A DNA stretch of 64,000 nucleotides from Facklamia sp. 7083-14-GEN3 (GTDB taxonomy: Bacteria > Bacillota > Bacilli > Lactobacillales > Aerococcaceae). Shown here in pieces: positions 38,913 to 47,818 of this stretch (within the stretch, counting starts at the first letter, position 1; every line of letters starts with the position of its first letter). A program made the translations under genes and the position numbers. The DNA lies in assembly GCF_024742075.1 (NCBI RefSeq), contig NZ_JANSGD010000002.1, positions 62,001 through 126,000 of the forward strand, given 5' to 3'. The notes below the pieces were generated by a model. That model saw only the letters and a program-made list of their open reading frames with translations. It searched no databases and was not told the origin of the DNA.

Positions 38913-39794
38913 TTAATCTTTTCGGTTCAACCAATCTCTTAAAACGTCAATATATTTTGCTGTTTCATCGATATAGCACATGTGACGGCTATACTGGAAT
39001 AATTCCCACTCTGCATTAGGCAAATGGTCATATAAAGTTTTGGCAATATATGGAGAAGATAAGTCCATCGCCCCGCTGATTACTAAGGAAGATTGGCTGA
39101 TTTCCTTTAGTCGGTCCGTATATTCAAAGCCTGATAATGTGCCAGTTGGTGTAAACTCGTTAGGTCCCCAACCTACCAAATAAGCTTCTGAACCAGCTAG
39201 TTTTTGGCGTTTTAAACAAGCGGGCGAATCTTCAGTGACTGGACCACAACAATACCTTTCCATAAAAGCGTTGAGTGCTTCCAAATAATCTGGAGATTGA
39301 TAGTCGTTACTCTCTTCAGCTTTTAGAATAGCTTGTCGATGCACATCTGGCATTAAATTAACCCGGCGCATCCCTTCTTCTCGCCACAGTTTGGCTGAAG
39401 ATAAAGTGGAAGAAAAGATATAAGACTTCACACCTTCAGGCTGTTCTTCAATTTGATAGATTTGCTGCAGCATACCTCCCCATGATTGGCCTAGAATATG
39501 AACCTGATCGAGCTTTAAAAAGTCTCTTAAAGCCACTAATTCCTCTTTCCAGACCTGTGCAGTGAACAATTCAGGATGATCAGTCACCATCGACAAGCCA
39601 CAACCGATTTGATCATACATAATTAACGGACGATCGTCTAATTCAGCAAGTGGATCTAAGACCTCCAAGTAATTATGGGTGGAACCCGGACCCCCATGTA
39701 GTAAAATTAACGGCGTTTTATTCCCATCGGGATTAACTATACGATAATATGTTTCATGCCCTTTAAAAGGCATCTTACCTTCAAGTATCCTCAT
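38913..39794 (-). CDS. pip: proline iminopeptidase
   Basis: This alpha/beta hydrolase releases N-terminal proline from peptides. The 293 aa have the oxyanion motif HGGPGSTHNYL, the nucleophile motif GQSWGGM (Ser near residue 107), Asp in SGAMDLSSP and the His in SRHMCYID. It matches S33 prolyl aminopeptidases of lactic bacteria. SD AAAGGAGA lies 7 nt before ATG 39794; the frame upstream to 39854 is not needed. Confidence 0.9.
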   Translation of the reverse strand: MRILEGKMPFKGHETYYRIVNPDGNKTPLILLHGGPGSTHNYLEVLDPLAELDDRPLIMYDQIGCGLSMVTDHPELFTAQVWKEELVALRDFLKLDQVHILGQSWGGMLQQIYQIEEQPEGVKSYIFSSTLSSAKLWREEGMRRVNLMPDVHRQAILKAEESNDYQSPDYLEALNAFMERYCCGPVTEDSPACLKRQKLAGSEAYLVGWGPNEFTPTGTLSGFEYTDRLKEISQSSLVISGAMDLSSPYIAKTLYDHLPNAEWELFQYSRHMCYIDETAKYIDVLRDWLNRKD

Positions 39795-39928
39795 AATAAC
39801 GTCTCCTTTTAATTTGCTCGTTCTATTATCTCTTAAACACTTGTTCATTTCCACTCGCTAAATATCTTAATACCGATCGTATTCCATTTAATGGTAAGAT
39901 AGCATTGCTAACTAAAGGAGGTTATAAG

Positions 39929-40234
39929 ATGGATAAAATTGATCATTTTATTGAAATGGAAGAAAACTATTTAGCCGTTGATCAAGCAGTGAATGACCTT
40001 ATGCATCAACTAGAAGCATTCCAAAGCCAAAAAGAAAAGGTTAAAAAGCTAATTGAATATTATGGTAGTCAACAATGGTACGATCACCAAGAATTAGATA
40101 ACATGGGACTATTGCCTAAAACATCGACTCGAGCCGTTCTTGGTCAAGACTATGCCTATGACACATTAAACAATTTAAAAGAGTGCGCCATCCAAATGTT
40201 AGAAATAAGCACAGATATTTTAAAAATATATTAA
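39929..40234 (+). CDS. DUF4298 family protein
   Basis: The 101-aa helical cytoplasmic protein (MDKIDHFIEMEENY...) fits DUF4298, a family of unknown function in Firmicutes. The conserved C-terminal half has a GLLPKTSTRAVLGQDYAYD block (split as GLLPKTSTRAVLG). SD AAAGGAGG lies 7 nt before ATG 39929. No partner gene is apparent; it converges on the csp array. Confidence 0.75.
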   Translation: MDKIDHFIEMEENYLAVDQAVNDLMHQLEAFQSQKEKVKKLIEYYGSQQWYDHQELDNMGLLPKTSTRAVLGQDYAYDTLNNLKECAIQMLEISTDILKIY

Positions 40235-40235
40235 A

Positions 40236-40265
40236 ATAAAAAAGCCCACCAGCTAAGCTGGTGGG
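40236..40265 (-). terminator. csp copy 1 terminator
   Basis: The stem CCCACCAGC/GCTGGTGGG with loop TAA lies beside an A run that gives T8 on the minus strand. Identical hairpins lie at 40713-40742, 41190-41219 and 44396-44425 for the other copies. Confidence 0.92.
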
Positions 40266-40275
40266 TTAAGTTTTA

Positions 40276-40476
40276 TTATAGTTTTACGATGTTTGCGGCT
40301 TGATCGCCACGATCGCCTGAAACAACGTCGTAAGACACTGCTTGGCCTTCATCTAATGATTTGAAGCCGTCTCCAGAGATTGCTGAGAAATGTGCGAAAA
40401 CATCTTTCCCATCTTGTCCTTCGATAAATCCAAAACCTTTATCTGCATTAAACCATTTCACTGTACCTGTATTCAT
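40276..40476 (-). CDS. cold-shock protein, copy 1
   Basis: This CspA-family RNA chaperone has 66 aa. It has RNP1 KGFGFIEG and RNP2 DVFAHFSAI; the start [16 protein letters not shown] is typical. SD AGGAGG lies 8 nt before ATG. The protein is identical to copies 2-4. A long 5' UTR (about 115 nt) separates promoter and ATG, as in cold-inducible csp genes. Confidence 0.97.
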   Translation of the reverse strand: MNTGTVKWFNADKGFGFIEGQDGKDVFAHFSAISGDGFKSLDEGQAVSYDVVSGDRGDQAANIVKL

Positions 40477-40597
40477 ATATAAATCCTCCTGTGTGCGTCT
40501 TAAGCACTTTGTATTGCAATAATTAAATAATTAAAAAGAAGATTTACATTTGTTGGATGAAAATGACTTAATTAACTTATTTCTTTACTACTTACCT

Positions 40598-40626
40598 AGT
40601 ATAGTTCTTAAATATTGATCTGTCAA
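40598..40626 (-). promoter_or_regulatory. csp copy 1 promoter
   Basis: On the minus strand TTGACA (40621-40626), 17 bp and TATACT (40598-40603) form a near-consensus promoter. The same promoter recurs at 41075-41103, 41552-41580 and 44758-44786. Confidence 0.92.
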
Positions 40627-40752
40627 CTTTTATTTGAAAGTAAATTGCGTTTTCATAGATAATGCGCTGGGAGGTCAAGCGGCTGTAGGTAATTTTGTTT
40701 GAAATGAAATTAATAAAAAAGCCCACCAGCTAAGCTGGTGGGTTAAGTTTTA

Positions 40753-40953
40753 TTATAGTTTTACGATGTTTGCGGCTTGATCGCCACGATCGCCTGAAAC
40801 AACGTCGTAAGACACTGCTTGGCCTTCATCTAATGATTTGAAGCCGTCTCCAGAGATTGCTGAGAAATGTGCGAAAACATCTTTCCCATCTTGTCCTTCG
40901 ATAAATCCAAAACCTTTATCTGCATTAAACCATTTCACTGTACCTGTATTCAT
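40753..40953 (-). CDS. cold-shock protein, copy 2
   Basis: The second tandem copy is identical in protein to copy 1. Terminator 40713-40742, SD AGGAGG and promoter 41075-41103 are all conserved. Its 5' UTR differs from copy 1 by a few bases (for example TGTGTACG for TGTGCG near the SD). Confidence 0.97.
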   Translation of the reverse strand: MNTGTVKWFNADKGFGFIEGQDGKDVFAHFSAISGDGFKSLDEGQAVSYDVVSGDRGDQAANIVKL

Positions 40954-41074
40954 ATATAAATCCTCCTGTGTACGTCTTAAGCACTTTGTATTGCAATAAT
41001 TAAATAATTAAAAAGAAGATTTACATTTGTTGAATGGAAATGACTTAATTAACTTATTTCTTTACTACTCACTT

Positions 41075-41103
41075 AGTATAGTTCATAAATATTGATCTGT
41101 CAA
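41075..41103 (-). promoter_or_regulatory. csp copy 2 promoter
   Basis: TTGACA (41098-41103), 17 bp, TATACT (41075-41080) on the minus strand. Confidence 0.92.
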
Positions 41104-41229
41104 CTTTTATTTGAAAGCAAATTATGCTTTCATAAATAAAGAGCTAGAAAGTCAAGCGGCTGTAAGCAATTGGATTAAAATTAAATAGATAAAAAAAGCC
41201 CACCAGCTAAGCTGGTGGGTTAAGTTTTA

Positions 41230-41430
41230 TTATAGTTTAACGATGTTTGCGGCTTGGTCGCCACGGTCACCTGAAACAACATCGTAAGACACTGCTTGGC
41301 CTTCATCTAATGATTTAAAGCCGTCTCCAGAGATTGCTGAGAAATGTGCGAAAACATCTTTCCCATCTTGTCCTTCGATAAATCCAAAACCTTTATCTGC
41401 ATTAAACCATTTCACTGTACCTGTATTCAT
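41230..41430 (-). CDS. cold-shock protein, copy 3
   Basis: The third tandem copy encodes the same 66 aa. It has a few more silent changes than copies 1 and 2 (near the 3' end and in the GDRGDQ codons). Terminator 41190-41219 and promoter 41552-41580 are retained. Confidence 0.97.
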   Translation of the reverse strand: MNTGTVKWFNADKGFGFIEGQDGKDVFAHFSAISGDGFKSLDEGQAVSYDVVSGDRGDQAANIVKL

Positions 41431-41551
41431 ATATAAATCCTCCTGTGTGCGTCTTAAGCACTTTGTATTGCAATAATTAAATAATTAAAAAGAAGATTTA
41501 CATTTGTTGAATGGAAATGACTTAATTAACTTATTTCTTTACTACTCACCT

Positions 41552-41580
41552 AGTATAGTTCATAAATATTGATCTGTCAA
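41552..41580 (-). promoter_or_regulatory. csp copy 3 promoter
   Basis: TTGACA (41575-41580), 17 bp, TATACT (41552-41557) on the minus strand. Confidence 0.92.
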
Positions 41581-41718
41581 CTTTTATTTGAAAGTAAATT
41601 ACGCTTTCATAAATATAGTGCTAGGAAGTCATGCGGCTGTAGGCTAATTGAAATAATACGAACTTTTAAATGCTGTTTTAACATCCTATTTTTTATCTCT
41701 CACTGAGGGTTTTACTAT

Positions 41719-42375
41719 TTAATATTCACGTCTTTTCATAATCTTCATGCTTATATTTATGGAAGCGAAATATGTAATACTCATGGCTAGTATTGAAGTA
41801 AAGAGTTGGCTCCATTTATTTGAAAAGAAGTTTTTCAAAATTCTATATAAATCTGCTGAAATTATCTTCTCATTGAATAAAAAGAAAATGACACTAAAAA
41901 TACAGAGGACTAAAAAACTAAGGATTATTAACAATGTCCCTTCTGAACCAAATTTTAATTGAATAGGTAACAGTATTAAAACCAGGATTGAGCTAACAGC
42001 CAAAATCATTAATATAGTCAAAAGATTGTCTATAAAATTGAAAGTTTGTGGATTTTGAAAATAAGCGACGAGTGAAGTCAAACAAACTTCAAAAACTAAT
42101 AAACCTATTAAACCTATGATTAAGGAAAAGTATTTTGAATGTACGTAATCTTCACGCGAGTATGGTAATGTTAAAAGCATTGGCATTCCATTTTCGCTCT
42201 CATCATAAGTTATAGTTGGCAGTATCAAAGATAAGATTGAAACTGAAATAACACTCATCAAAGCCATCTCACTAGATTTAATATAAAAGATAATAAAAAT
42301 TATTATTATTGGTACGAAAATATGTAACTTGGTCTTTTGAATTAATAGCCAATCTTTATATAGCAAACCTTTCAT
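41719..42375 (-). CDS. ABC-2 type transporter permease 1
   Basis: This 218-aa membrane protein has about six hydrophobic segments and starts MKGLLYKDWLLIQKTK. It shares that start, TYDESENGMPMLLTLPY and the end KIMKRREY with the next permease, so the two are paralogues. It is last in a GntR-ATPase-permease-permease operon of the YtrA/Pmt type. The substrate is unknown; such systems often export peptides or give bacteriocin/antibiotic tolerance. Confidence 0.85.
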   Translation of the reverse strand: MKGLLYKDWLLIQKTKLHIFVPIIIIFIIFYIKSSEMALMSVISVSILSLILPTITYDESENGMPMLLTLPYSREDYVHSKYFSLIIGLIGLLVFEVCLTSLVAYFQNPQTFNFIDNLLTILMILAVSSILVLILLPIQLKFGSEGTLLIILSFLVLCIFSVIFFLFNEKIISADLYRILKNFFSNKWSQLFTSILAMSITYFASINISMKIMKRREY

Positions 42376-42434
42376 AAGCCACCACCTTCCTTTTATTAAT
42401 TCTTCATTGCCTCACTCTGTTTTGCCTTCACCAT

Positions 42435-43100
42435 TTAATACTCCCGCTTTTGCATAACTTTAGTGCTGATAAGGTATGAAAGCCCCATAAATGTTGCCAT
42501 CGTTATACTTAATATAAAGAAAACGTTCCAGTCATTAGCTAGGAAATCGAGTATGTACTTTAGGCGGGCCGTATTAAGTAGATCATATTTTTTAACAAGA
42601 AAAGCAATTCCTAGACCTGCTATGAAAACTATGCCCCCCACTATCACTATTGCTAACATTGATTTTTTAGCACCATATTTCAATTGAACCGGAATTAAAA
42701 TCCAGCATATAATTGAAGCTAATGACAAGACAACCACAATTTCTAAAAAGTTATCTAAAAAAACAAAATTTTCAATACCTTTGAGAGCAGCCATCCCAGA
42801 AATCAAACTCACTTCAACTATCAGTAAAACAAGCATGGCTAGGCCTGCAAGCAGATATTTTGCTCGCACATAGTCTTGCCGTGTATATGGCAAGGATAAA
42901 AGCATGGGCATGCCATTATCATACTCATCATAAGTAATCGTTGAAATAATAGACAAAAAGCCTACCATGCTAGTGTATGCTATAAAAAAATACTTATCTT
43001 CTCCACTGTAAAGAATAATGATACCCACTACTAATGGTATCAAAGCTTGTAGTCCCATCTTGCGGATTAATACCCAATCTTTATAGAGCAATCCTTTCAT
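42435..43100 (-). CDS. ABC-2 type transporter permease 2
   Basis: This 221-aa protein has about six membrane segments, start MKGLLYKDWVLIRK and YDEYDNGMPMLLSLPYTRQDYV. It overlaps the ATPase reading frame by 4 nt. It would pair with permease 1 as a heterodimer, but the ATPase gene upstream has an in-frame stop, so transporter function is doubtful. Confidence 0.85.
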   Translation of the reverse strand: MKGLLYKDWVLIRKMGLQALIPLVVGIIILYSGEDKYFFIAYTSMVGFLSIISTITYDEYDNGMPMLLSLPYTRQDYVRAKYLLAGLAMLVLLIVEVSLISGMAALKGIENFVFLDNFLEIVVVLSLASIICWILIPVQLKYGAKKSMLAIVIVGGIVFIAGLGIAFLVKKYDLLNTARLKYILDFLANDWNVFFILSITMATFMGLSYLISTKVMQKREY

Positions 43101-43945
43101 TTACGATCACCTGCCATTAATTTAATTAAGTCATCTATCGAAGCTTTTTCAATGATTACATGCGGATAATTTTCTAAATAAAACTGTCTTTGATTTGTTA
43201 AACAACAATAACCATAATTGGTCTGATCAGTCTTTAGGATATGTATTTGATCGATCTGATCCATTTCATCTTGACGAATCTTTAGAATACCATAGCTAGA
43301 TAAAAGTTGATCCATTTCCTCATGCATCATTATTTTACCTTGATCAATTAAGTAAAAATCATCACAAATCCCTTCTAAATCACTTGCTATGTGAGAGGAA
43401 ATTAAGATACTTGTTTCAGGATATTCTGCTAAATAATCTCGCAGTATATCCAACACTTCCTCACGTGATACGACATCTAAACCTGAAGTCGGTTCATCCA
43501 TAATAAGAAATTAAGCTTTATGCGAAATAGCCGTAATTAATTTCAGTTTTGCCTGCATACCTGTTGAAAAATTTTCGAACTTTTTATCCCATGGTAAGCC
43601 TTGCTGATCCACAAACTTTTTAAACATCTGTTCATCAAAATTTTGATAGCTACGTTTTAAAATGGCTAAAACATCTTTACAAGTCATCACCCGGCTAAAA
43701 TTAGAATCCGATAAAACGACTCCAAATTTTTCCTTATCTCTGCCAGAAAGTTTGTCAATGGGTTGACCTAAGAATTTGACTTGTCCTTGGTATGGAAAGA
43801 TTAAACCAAGAATGGCCTTGATTGTCGTTGTTTTTCCAGAGCCATTTCTACCCAATAAGCCTGTTACCATTCCCTCTTTAACTTGAAAATCACAATTCAA
43901 TTGAAAGTGACCATAATTTTTCTTTATATTACTAACTTCTAACAT
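43097..43945 (-). pseudogene. ABC transporter ATP-binding protein gene with in-frame TAA
   Basis: The first 144 codons hold Walker A GRNGSGKTTT and the signature-like FSTGMQAKLKL. A TAA at 43511-43513 follows SHKA. The same frame goes on FLIMDEPTSGLD (Walker B) to the end at 43097, giving 282 codons in all. There is no frameshift; one base (for example AAA to TAA) restores the gene. An ATG four codons after the stop (43499-43501) opens the second half, so two fragments might still be made, but Walker A and B would be on separate peptides. Confidence 0.88.
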
Positions 43946-44318
43946 TCCAATCCCCCATTAATAAATCAAATATAGACTGCATATCTTCTTTACTTAAGTT
44001 GAAACGTTGTGCTTTCTCAATTGCTTGAGCCACAGCAGCTTCTACTTGCATCAGCTGTTCATTGCGTAATAGTTCTTGATTGGCTTCTAATACATAGGAT
44101 CCTTTACCATGAACGGTTTCAATATAGCCTTCTCTCTCCAACTGGTCATAAGCTTTTTTGACCGTTAGAGCACTGATTTTCAGTTCCTTAGAAAGGGATC
44201 TAACAGAAGGAAGCGCACTTGAAGCCGGTAATTCTCCCCCTAAAATCATAGCAGCAATCTGCTGTACGATTTGTTCATAGAGGGGAGTCATACTGGTATT
44301 ATCGATAATTATTTGCAT
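43932..44318 (-). CDS. GntR-family (YtrA-type) regulator
   Basis: This 128-aa regulator has the winged-helix motif LPSVRSLSKELKISALTVKKAYDQLEREG (split as LPSVRSLSKEL and TVKKAYDQLE) and a short C-terminal helical part, as in the YtrA subfamily that controls adjacent ABC transporters. The frame extends upstream to 44369, but SD AAAGGGG sits 8 nt before ATG 44318. It overlaps the ATPase start by 14 nt. Confidence 0.9.
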   Translation of the reverse strand: MQIIIDNTSMTPLYEQIVQQIAAMILGGELPASSALPSVRSLSKELKISALTVKKAYDQLEREGYIETVHGKGSYVLEANQELLRNEQLMQVEAAVAQAIEKAQRFNLSKEDMQSIFDLLMGDWNVRS

Positions 44319-44340
44319 GCAATTTTCCCCTTTCGTAAAC

Positions 44341-44369
44341 AGTGTATAACAGAGTATATCAGTTGTCAA
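44341..44369 (-). promoter_or_regulatory. promoter of the GntR/ABC operon
   Basis: On the minus strand TTGACA (44364-44369), 17 bp, TACACT (44341-44346). The spacer contains GATATAC and GTTATAC, which could be a regulator site. Confidence 0.75.
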
Positions 44370-44395
44370 TCTTAAAATACCAAAATTTAAATAAA

Positions 44396-44425
44396 CAAAA
44401 AAAGCCCACCAGCTAAGCTGGTGGG
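44396..44425 (-). terminator. csp copy 4 terminator
   Basis: The same CCCACCAGC/GCTGGTGGG hairpin and T tract as in the tandem array. Confidence 0.92.
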
Positions 44426-44435
44426 TTAAGTTTTA

Positions 44436-44636
44436 TTATAGTTTTACGATGTTTGCGGCTTGGTCGCCACGATCGCCTGAAACAACGTCGTAAGACACTG
44501 CTTGGCCTTCATCTAATGATTTAAAGCCGTCTCCAGAGATTGCTGAGAAATGTGCGAAAACATCTTTCCCATCTTGTCCCTCGATAAATCCAAAACCTTT
44601 ATCTGCATTAAACCATTTCACTGTACCTGTATTCAT
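44436..44636 (-). CDS. cold-shock protein, copy 4
   Basis: This fourth identical 66-aa cold-shock protein is 3.2 kb upstream of copy 3 in the same orientation. The repeat unit (terminator, 5' UTR, promoter 44758-44786 and the upstream word ending GTGGCTGTAG) is intact. The GntR/ABC cassette separates it from the tandem triplet. Confidence 0.97.
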   Translation of the reverse strand: MNTGTVKWFNADKGFGFIEGQDGKDVFAHFSAISGDGFKSLDEGQAVSYDVVSGDRGDQAANIVKL

Positions 44637-44757
44637 ATATAAATCCTCCTGTGTGCGTCTTAAGCACTTTGTATTGCAATAATTAAATAATTAAAAAGAA
44701 GATTTACATTTGTTGGATGAAAATGACTTAATTAACTTATTTCTTTACTACTTACCT

Positions 44758-44786
44758 AGTATAGTTCATAAATATTGATCTGTCAA
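44758..44786 (-). promoter_or_regulatory. csp copy 4 promoter
   Basis: TTGACA (44781-44786), 17 bp, TATACT (44758-44763) on the minus strand. Confidence 0.92.
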
Positions 44787-44855
44787 CTTTTATTTGAAAG
44801 CAAATTACGTTTTCATAAATAAAGAGCTAGCAAGTCAAGTGGCTGTAGTAAATAG

Positions 44856-45719
44856 TTAATTTTTAAATTTCAAATAAACAATGCGAGTAATTTCACTAAA
44901 GCCTAACTTTTTATAGAGATTAAATGCGGGCTGGTTGTTTAATTCGACTGTTAAGTGGAAAGGCTTATTATTTAATTTAATCAAGTCATTAATTGTTTGC
45001 TTCATTAGGTAACTAGCGATTCCCTGCCCTTGAAAGTTTGGGTCAACTGCAATACCAAACAAATAATTGACCTCTGAACTTTGATCAGCAGAAATGGAGG
45101 CAACCACTTTCCCTTGGTGCAGGGCTATATAGATCGGACTGTCTTGGTTTTCAACTGTTTCTCTGGCATATCTTAAGGTCAAATCATAATCATCCTCAAA
45201 GCTTTCGGATTGAAAACGAGCAATCGCCTCTACATGGTCCTCAGAAGCAATCAGAACTTTAATATCAAAACGTTCTTCAACTGAATAAGGACTTTGCCCA
45301 TAAGCCATTAATACTTCCTCATCCGCAACTAATAAATTCCGGGAATTTAATAGTTGCGGATGTTTTTCTAAAAATACGCGCTCCGTTTTAAAAGTAACGG
45401 ATTTAATTCCATAAGAAGCAGTTTCTGATTGAAAATTTTCGTAAAGTTTAGATGCTACGTTCTTGCGTCGATAATCTGGATCGACAACGATTGAGACTTC
45501 CACTTCAGCATCATCGGCATATACTGCTAGTAAACCTATCATCTTGCCATCCTTATGAGCCATATAAAAACTAGGCATCGATTGATCAAAATTGTATCGA
45601 TTAAATAGATAGGGATCAGAAAAGGTTCGATCCACTTGATGTTTGTATTTTAAAAGAGCTTTTGCAGCTTGTAATTCCTTATTGGTTAAATTTTGTTTAC
45701 TGTGATAGTGAATTCCCAT
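44856..45719 (-). CDS. two-domain GNAT acetyltransferase
   Basis: The 287 aa form two GNAT folds (about 1-140 and 150-287). Each has an acetyl-CoA loop: VDPDYRRKNVASKLY in the first and VDPNFQGQGIASYLM (Q-x-x-G-x-A type) in the second, with LNNQPAFNLYKKLGF at the end. The substrate is unknown. The frame starts three codons earlier (45728), but ATG 45719 has the better SD (GTAGGTG). Confidence 0.85.
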   Translation of the reverse strand: MGIHYHSKQNLTNKELQAAKALLKYKHQVDRTFSDPYLFNRYNFDQSMPSFYMAHKDGKMIGLLAVYADDAEVEVSIVVDPDYRRKNVASKLYENFQSETASYGIKSVTFKTERVFLEKHPQLLNSRNLLVADEEVLMAYGQSPYSVEERFDIKVLIASEDHVEAIARFQSESFEDDYDLTLRYARETVENQDSPIYIALHQGKVVASISADQSSEVNYLFGIAVDPNFQGQGIASYLMKQTINDLIKLNNKPFHLTVELNNQPAFNLYKKLGFSEITRIVYLKFKN

Positions 45720-46328
45720 CTTACACACCTACTTCAATCAAAATAAGTTTGTCTTTTGAAAGTTTTAACTTAAAAATTATAGATTTACGAACAAATCTTT
45801 ATTCGATATTAAATCAAAATAAAAGTTGTTGATATTTGATAAATTGTATACATATTATCAATATCAGAATATTTTAAAGATATTTACTATCAAAAAAATT
45901 AATAAAGCCCTCTATTTAACATTGGGAATTATGAAAATTACTCTTGATAATTATACCAAAAATTGTGTGAAAGAGTATTCCTCCAAAAATTTAAAACAAT
46001 TTATTATTAGAGAATAAGAAACTGTAAAACCTGGGATCATGACCAATATTAATAAAAGATTGAAACAACGTAGTTACAGAGAATGATAAGAAGAACAAAG
46101 ATTATCAAAAGCAAGAAGCAATCCCTAACATTCAAACACAATTCCTATATAACTATTTCTATAATGAAAAAGATTCTATTTCTTTCCTTGTGCCTTGTCT
46201 ATTAAAGGAACTGTTGACATGGCTGACTTTATGCTTGTCGTTGGGATAAAGCTATTGGCCAAACGGATTTTTTTATAGCTTATCGTATCTGGTAGATACC
46301 TATCTTTAAATTAACCATAATAAATTGC
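45720..46328. other. gene-free, probably decayed region
   Basis: About 600 bp are very AT-rich, with only short frames on either strand. The longest plus-strand frame (45826-46017) has no SD or known motif, and several frames stop within 50 codons. A strong plus-strand terminator ends the region, so it may once have held a plus-strand gene. Nothing was recognised. Confidence 0.5.
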
Positions 46329-46352
46329 GACCTCCCTTTGGAGGTCTTTTTC
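46329..46352 (+). terminator. orphan plus-strand terminator
   Basis: A perfect GACCTCC-CTTT-GGAGGTC stem is followed by TTTTTC. No intact plus-strand gene precedes it. Confidence 0.8.
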
Positions 46353-46360
46353 TAATAGAA

Positions 46361-46419
46361 AGAGCCTTTGACCATTCAATTTAATATAAAAACCTTAATT
46401 TGAATGATTGGAAGACTCT
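46361..46419 (-). terminator. probable terminator of the DUF1722 gene
   Basis: A long imperfect inverted repeat contains CATTCAATTTAA/TTAATTTGAATG as its core and AGAG/CTCT ends. On the minus strand it is followed by TTTCTATT. Confidence 0.6.
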
Positions 46420-46439
46420 GATTGAAAATTATTTAAATT

Positions 46440-46832
46440 CTATTTATTTTCATTAATTAAAGTCGATGCCTGCAAATAGGAATTGGGATATCGTTCAAGT
46501 AAGTACTTGATATATTCAATGACATCATTTTGTTCAATTTTGGCTTGTTGATAAGCATCTAACCTACTAAAAAACCCATTTTTTTCCTGCTGATTGGCCT
46601 GCTTTTTAAAATAACCCCATATATGAAGCAAGGCATTTACGCTTTGCTTTTTATTTTCGGGCAATTTTTCGGCAATCTCTATTTTCTTTTGAACATATGC
46701 AAGGTCAACATGATCATTTTTAAGATACTCTCTAATCTCCAAGTATAATCTTTGTGATTTAGATAAAACTAAATACTTGTTTTGACTCCAAAGCGATTGA
46801 CTTTCTCTCTTTTGAACTTTATGACCTTCCAT
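46440..46832 (-). CDS. DUF1722 (YbgA-like) protein
   Basis: The 130-aa helical protein matches DUF1722: WSQNKYLVLSKSQRLYLEIREYL (split as KYLVLSKSQ and YLEIREYL), NALLHIWGYFKK and YPNSYLQASTLI are its usual blocks. The function of this family is unknown; it is often found near photolyase or DUF523 genes. It is 20 nt downstream of the TspO-like gene and probably co-transcribed. SD AAAGG. Confidence 0.85.
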   Translation of the reverse strand: MEGHKVQKRESQSLWSQNKYLVLSKSQRLYLEIREYLKNDHVDLAYVQKKIEIAEKLPENKKQSVNALLHIWGYFKKQANQQEKNGFFSRLDAYQQAKIEQNDVIEYIKYLLERYPNSYLQASTLINENK

Positions 46833-46852
46833 ATTTGTTACCTTTCTATCTA

Positions 46853-47683
46853 TTAGTGTCTACTGAGTTCTGTCTTTGGAAAGATACTATTCTTATTCAT
46901 AACAAAGCGATAAATAGCCGTTATCACTAAGATAGCTAAACCGACTAACAGGAGGATCTTAATACTTGAAGCTAAATTCGGACTATGAACACCTTCTTCA
47001 TAATTACTATAAATACCATAGAAAGCCCAAGCTATTGAGATTGGGAAGAAAGCATTTTTATACATAAAGACATAGCCTACAACAAAAACAATAGCAATCG
47101 TAATAACCACCAGTGACCACACTGAATCTGAAATACCAAAGCCATTCCAGCCTATTTTGACAAAGAAAATAGAGATATTCAAGAATGTTGCGATTAAAAC
47201 CCAAGCAGCATAGAGTGTGAAGGCATAGGCTGGTAAAGCATAAGAAATGTCTTTACTTTGATAATTAATTTTTTCAATCAGTTTCATTAATGCTAAGAGT
47301 AATAAAAAAATCATCACAACAGAAAGACCAATTAATTCATAAGAAAAGCTGAAGATCCAGCCCATATTAAAAAAACAGGAAATAATAAACAAAGGAGAAA
47401 TCAGTGAAATAGTACGCATAATTTTTTGGTTATCACGCTTAAACGCTAAATAAATAAGCGTAATTAGCACCATAGTATAAATTACTCCCCATATACTAAA
47501 AGCGAATCCAGCGGGAGTAATCAAAGTTGTATATTTAGCGGATACCTCTTGTTGGCTCATATCATTAATTAAACCAGACCCTCCCAAATAATTAACAAAT
47601 AAAGTGAGGAAAAATGAGATAAAATTACCAACTAACCAAAAATTTGTTTGATTACCATTTTGACTCTTTGCTTTTTCTAACAT
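46853..47683 (-). CDS. TspO/MBR-like (tryptophan-rich sensory) membrane protein
   Basis: The 276-aa polytopic protein has about eight or nine membrane helices. The segment LITPAGFAFSIWGVIY with later Trp-rich helices is typical of the longer TspO-related proteins of Firmicutes; classical TspO is about 160 aa with five helices. The ligand is unknown. Of two close ATG codons, 47683 has proper distance to SD AAAAGGA, while 47692 touches it. Confidence 0.8.
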   Translation of the reverse strand: MLEKAKSQNGNQTNFWLVGNFISFFLTLFVNYLGGSGLINDMSQQEVSAKYTTLITPAGFAFSIWGVIYTMVLITLIYLAFKRDNQKIMRTISLISPLFIISCFFNMGWIFSFSYELIGLSVVMIFLLLLALMKLIEKINYQSKDISYALPAYAFTLYAAWVLIATFLNISIFFVKIGWNGFGISDSVWSLVVITIAIVFVVGYVFMYKNAFFPISIAWAFYGIYSNYEEGVHSPNLASSIKILLLVGLAILVITAIYRFVMNKNSIFPKTELSRH

Positions 47684-47818
47684 AATAATCATTCCTTTTT
47701 ACATTTTAGATTAACGGCCTTTAGATACCCTCTAATCTATCAATAAACCGTTTCCACTATTATACCATCTTTACTTATTAATGATACTATTCTGTATTTT
47801 TATCCATTCCATAAATTT

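Larger units (their letters stand above)
40236..41650 (-). repeat. tandem array: three csp units with exact 477-bp period
   Basis: Start codons, stems and promoters of three cold-shock genes recur at exactly +477 and +954. Each unit is terminator, 66-codon gene, about 115-bp 5' UTR, promoter, and about 60 bp upstream ending near a GTCAAGCGGCTGTAG-like word. Proteins are identical; base changes are few, mostly silent or in spacers. A fourth unit is at 44396-44850. Confidence 0.95.

Noticed and set aside
40236-41650. Regular repeats as a possible CRISPR array
   Set aside because: The 477-bp units are whole csp genes with promoter and terminator, not short repeats with unique spacers.
41640-44400. 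GntR/ABC cassette as a transposon
   Set aside because: No transposase, terminal inverted repeats or target duplication seen; the only repeats are the csp units.
45826-46017. 63-aa plus-strand frame
   Set aside because: No SD, no recognised motif, very AT-rich; more likely chance or a remnant.
46361-46419. Inverted repeat as an insertion-sequence end
   Set aside because: It is a single hairpin placed just after the DUF1722 stop and followed by T-rich DNA, so a terminator is simpler.
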